From Pseudohaliea sp964438205 (GTDB lineage Bacteria > Pseudomonadota > Gammaproteobacteria > Pseudomonadales > Halieaceae): a DNA stretch of 38,108 bases. The stretch is taken from the NCBI GenBank assembly GCA_964438205.1, contig CAYTJQ010000032.1:1-38108 (forward strand), in the 5' to 3' direction. This document shows positions 37,685 to 38,108 of the stretch, in pieces (position 1 is the stretch's first letter; the number at the start of each line of letters is the position of its first letter). The position numbers and the translations under genes are program-made. The notes below the pieces were generated by a model. The model had not been told where the DNA came from and did not search any database. It saw only the letters and a program-made list of their open reading frames with translations.

Positions 37685-37712
37685 TGGAGGCTCGGGTCGG
37701 AATCGAACCGGC
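37685..37712 (-). repeat. 28-bp direct repeat, proximal att copy inside tRNA-Cys
   Basis: The copy that forms the 3' end of the functional tRNA-Cys; identical to the remote copy 1,119 bp away. Confidence 0.9.
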
Positions 37713-37758
37713 GTAGACGGATTTGCAATCCGCTGCATAACCACTCTGCCACCGAGCC
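37685..37758 (-). tRNA. tRNA-Cys (anticodon GCA)
   Basis: A 74-nt tRNA with encoded CCA. Acceptor GGCTCGG/CCGAGCC is perfect, the anticodon loop TTGCAAA carries GCA, and the T arm is GCCGG-TTCGATT-CCGAC. The discriminator is T, as in tRNA-Cys. Its 3' 28 bases are duplicated at 36566-36593, marking it as an integration site. Confidence 0.97.
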
Positions 37759-37767
37759 TGGGGATAT

Positions 37768-37843
37768 TGGAGCGGGAAACCGGGTTCGAACCGGCGACCT
37801 CAACCTTGGCAAGGTTGCGCTCTACCAACTGAGCTATTCCCGC
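37768..37843 (-). tRNA. tRNA-Gly (anticodon GCC)
   Basis: A 76-nt tRNA with encoded CCA. Acceptor GCGGGAA/TTCCCGC is perfect, the anticodon loop TTGCCAA carries GCC, and the T arm is GCCGG-TTCGAAC-CCGGT. It lies nine bases upstream of tRNA-Cys, probably on the same transcript. Confidence 0.97.
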
Positions 37844-37917
37844 ATTGTGCGCTTCGTACCGACCGTTGGTTGGTCGCCGGTACCGGCGAGGCTGGGCGCC
37901 CCCGGCTACCCGCTCGG

Positions 37918-37963
37918 CCTCAACCTTGGCAAGGTTGCGCTCTACCAACTGAGCTATTCCCGC
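37918..37963 (-). pseudogene. tRNA-Gly 5' half (partial duplicate)
   Basis: 46 bases identical to the 5' part of the intact tRNA-Gly (acceptor 5' strand, D arm, anticodon arm), offset by exactly 120 bp. The variable region, T arm and acceptor 3' strand are replaced by unrelated sequence, so it cannot fold as a tRNA. It is transcribed first if the promoter at 38015-38042 is used. Confidence 0.9.
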
Positions 37964-37993
37964 TTTTGACCGGCCGTCGGCCGTGAGAGCGCT

Positions 37994-38011
37994 CACCCTT
38001 AGGTAAGGGTG
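37994..38011. repeat. Near-perfect palindrome at the tRNA operon start site
   Basis: CACCCTTA-GG-TAAGGGTG has 8-bp arms and lies 3 bases downstream of the tRNA -10 box, overlapping the expected start point. A second dyad (GTGAG-AGCG-CTCAC, 37983-37996) abuts it. Confidence 0.6.
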
Positions 38012-38014
38012 CCA

Positions 38015-38042
38015 ATTGTAGGCGTTCCCCGCCGCCAGTCAA
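38015..38042 (-). promoter_or_regulatory. tRNA-Gly/Cys operon promoter
   Basis: On the minus strand, TTGACT (38037-38042) and TACAAT (38015-38020) are spaced by 16 bases, a near-consensus sigma-70 promoter. It overlaps the pgsA stop codon and starts the tRNA transcript. Confidence 0.7.
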
Positions 38043-38108
38043 GACATGTCCTGCCGGGCGCGGATCACGTGGGCGGCGGCGCGCAGGTAGGCGACCATGG
38101 ACCAGAGC
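38039..38108 (-). CDS. pgsA: CDP-diacylglycerol-glycerol-3-phosphate phosphatidyltransferase, C-terminal end (partial)
   Basis: Only the last 22 codons are in the window: LWSMVAYLRAAAHVIRARQD then MS and TGA. LWSMxxYLRAA is the usual C-terminal membrane end of PgsA, which makes phosphatidylglycerophosphate in the inner membrane. In E. coli pgsA is followed by the Gly-Cys-Leu tRNA genes, and tRNA-Gly and tRNA-Cys follow here too, which supports the call. Confidence 0.75.
   Translation of the reverse strand, partial: LWSMVAYLRAAAHVIRARQDMS

Noticed and set aside
37577..37969. Open plus-strand frame across tRNA-Cys and tRNA-Gly
   Set aside because: It contains the familiar false-protein strings produced by antisense tRNA (SESNRRRRICNPLHN, RTGDLNLGKVALYQLSYSR).
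1..38108. CRISPR arrays, prophage genes and insertion sequences
   Set aside because: No regularly spaced repeats, Cas proteins, phage structural proteins or transposases were found. The only element is the small tRNA-Cys unit.

Overview
This is a GC-rich gammaproteobacterial chromosome segment. The evidence is tusDCB-tusE followed by trmA, a pgsA 3' end followed by tRNA-Gly and tRNA-Cys, an exosortase H pair, and a full ectoine operon with its own aspartokinase. Ectoine synthesis, three sodium-coupled transporters and high GC suggest a halophilic or marine, probably aerobic and light-exposed bacterium. The genus cannot be fixed from the sequence alone.

Layout. (1) 1-5215, + strand: a sodium:solute symporter, a Bax-inhibitor-1 family membrane protein with a clear terminator, the tRNA 2-thiouridine relay tusD-tusC-tusB-tusE, trmA, and a pterin carbinolamine dehydratase. 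(2) 5231-6746, - strand: a dimeric dUTPase and an overlapping conserved protein with winged-helix-like and nuclease-like regions. (3) 6813-16241: a divergent block. A carotenoid-oxygenase family dioxygenase, a tandem-HxlR regulator and a PaaN-type aldehyde dehydrogenase run left. A nitronate-monooxygenase-like flavoprotein, an acyl-CoA ligase and two thiolases run right. Together they look like an alkene-cleavage, aldehyde-oxidation, CoA-activation and thiolysis pathway with an unknown substrate. (4) 16353-21640: ectA-ectB-ectC-ask with its own promoter, then a PutP-like symporter. ectA has no ATG/GTG/TTG start; ATT is the best candidate. (5) 21794-22189: a truncated DUF2306 gene and tRNA-Leu(UAA). 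(6) 22331-27879: an AsmA-like giant, an NSS-family transporter, and exosortase H with its partner membrane protein. (7) 27768-33833: a probable light/stress module, with a MerR regulator whose effector domain resembles a B12 fold, divergent from a sigma-70 factor, then a TIGR01777 epimerase, a Sir2 deacylase and a photolyase. A shared motif lies in front of several of these genes. (8) 33840-36004: an old-yellow-enzyme-like oxidoreductase, a small membrane protein, and a compact unit that appears to encode a 25-residue membrane peptide behind a structured leader. (9) 36005-38108, - strand: a secreted protein, a 1.1-kb integrated element bounded by 28-bp copies of the tRNA-Cys 3' end and carrying a winged-helix gene plus a broken nucleotidyltransferase, then tRNA-Cys, tRNA-Gly, a tRNA-Gly 5' half, the tRNA promoter, and the last codons of pgsA.

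The main themes are osmoadaptation, a possibly new oxidative-cleavage catabolic cluster, a photolyase/sigma/MerR regulon, and tRNA-associated rearrangement. The Gly-Cys-Leu tRNA cluster that follows pgsA in Escherichia coli is here split, with tRNA-Leu about 15.5 kb away on the same strand.
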